Below, piece after piece: positions 5,107 through 5,472 of a DNA stretch of 5,472 bases. The notes under the pieces are model-generated. The model did no database searches, was not told where the DNA came from, and worked only from the letters and a program-made list of their open reading frames with translations. The DNA is from Terriglobia bacterium (lineage in GTDB: Bacteria > Acidobacteriota > Terriglobia > UBA7540): contig JASHYZ010000638.1 in assembly GCA_030042795.1 (NCBI GenBank), positions 1 through 5,472 of the forward strand. The letters run 5' to 3'. The position numbers and the translations under genes were made by a program. Positions within the stretch are counted from its first letter, which is position 1, and each line of letters starts with the position of its first letter.

Positions 5107-5472
5107 ATGAGAAGTTCACTTCGCATAAACGTTGGCTCCCAGTATGTTCCTCGCTACCGTCAGATCTCCTCCACAGTTCCTCTCCGAGTTCTTAGGGCCC
5201 CAAAACCGGAGATACTGCCCAGACTCCTGCTTATTGTCTTGCCGTTAACACTCGCAGGGCAGGCGGCCCGAGCCACAGACGTGACGACGTTTCACAACGA
5301 CGTCGAGCGGACGGGGCAGAACCTGCAAGAAACTATTCTGACGACCGCCAACGTCAACTCGTCCACCTTTGGCAAGTTCTTCACAGTTTCTCTGGATGGC
5401 GTGATTGACGCACAGCCCTTGTACCTGTCTGCTGTAACCATTCCCGGCCAGGGGACGCACAACGTCCTCTAT
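5107..5472 (+). CDS. Secreted protein, probable beta-propeller (PQQ-like) type; C-terminus cut by window edge
   Basis: The frame has 122 codons without a stop up to the window edge. AAGGAGG 5 nt upstream makes the ATG start firm. The N-terminus is unusual: about 36 polar and basic residues (MRSSLRINVGSQYVPRYRQ...) precede the hydrophobic core LPRLLLIVLPLTLAG (37-51), with a probable signal cut after ARA (56). The mature part begins TDVTTFHNDVERTGQN and continues with LTTANVNSSTFGKFFTVSLDG (78-98) and AQPLYLSAVTIPGQGTHNVLY (102-122). I recognise this opening from large secreted acidobacterial and planctomycete proteins that continue into PQQ-like or similar beta-propeller repeats, often with Ig-like domains; the repeats themselves would lie beyond the window. 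The biochemical role is unknown. A long structured leader may control its translation. Confidence 0.8.
   Translation, partial: MRSSLRINVGSQYVPRYRQISSTVPLRVLRAPKPEILPRLLLIVLPLTLAGQAARATDVTTFHNDVERTGQNLQETILTTANVNSSTFGKFFTVSLDGVIDAQPLYLSAVTIPGQGTHNVLY

Noticed and set aside
4920..5195. Open frames on both strands in the leader region (4920-5126 minus, 4995-5195 plus)
   Set aside because: Neither has a ribosome site or a recognisable domain. Both overlap the well-supported secreted protein start at 5107.

Overview
The window is moderately GC-rich DNA that most resembles an acidobacterium of the Bryobacter/Solibacter type. This is judged from protein style only: a secreted FecR-like protein, a LuxR-type regulator with an HTVKNYMFRIFDKLGVSSR-like recognition region, and a secreted protein with the HNDxxRTGQN...ANVNSSTFGK signature I associate with acidobacterial beta-propeller proteins. 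No database search was possible. I see no rRNA, tRNA, CRISPR array, transposase or phage gene.

Layout from left to right: (1) a secreted FecR-like protein on the minus strand, cut off by the left edge, with a good sigma-70-like promoter (565-594). (2) A soluble family 2 glycosyltransferase on the plus strand (807-1568). It is convergent with (3) a two-gene minus-strand operon: an outer-membrane polysaccharide export (OPX, Wza-like) protein (start corrected to GTG at 3641, end 2985), followed 10 bp later by a roughly 18-strand outer-membrane beta-barrel (2974-1622). (4) A 272-bp gap with a 27-bp imperfect palindrome (3706-3732) abutting a TTGACT hexamer upstream of the OPX gene. (5) A NarL/LuxR-type response regulator on the minus strand (4672-3914) whose receiver domain seems to lack the phosphorylation residues. 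(6) A 434-bp gap containing a dense run of inverted repeats, the last one directly before a strong Shine-Dalgarno sequence. (7) The first 122 codons of a secreted protein on the plus strand, cut off by the right edge.

The most coherent functional unit is the OPX/barrel pair. The OPX protein ends right after its SLBB-like domain and has no C-terminal helix to span the outer membrane. The next gene encodes a barrel of a size and strand count that could supply the missing pore. This matches the composite OPX/beta-barrel translocon described in Myxococcus xanthus (EpsY/EpsX, WzaX/WzpX). The glycosyltransferase could feed the same polysaccharide, and the neighbouring regulator could control the pair through the palindrome; both links are inferences from position. 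The second item of interest is the structured region 4775-5101, which could be an undescribed cis-regulatory RNA leader of the right-edge gene.
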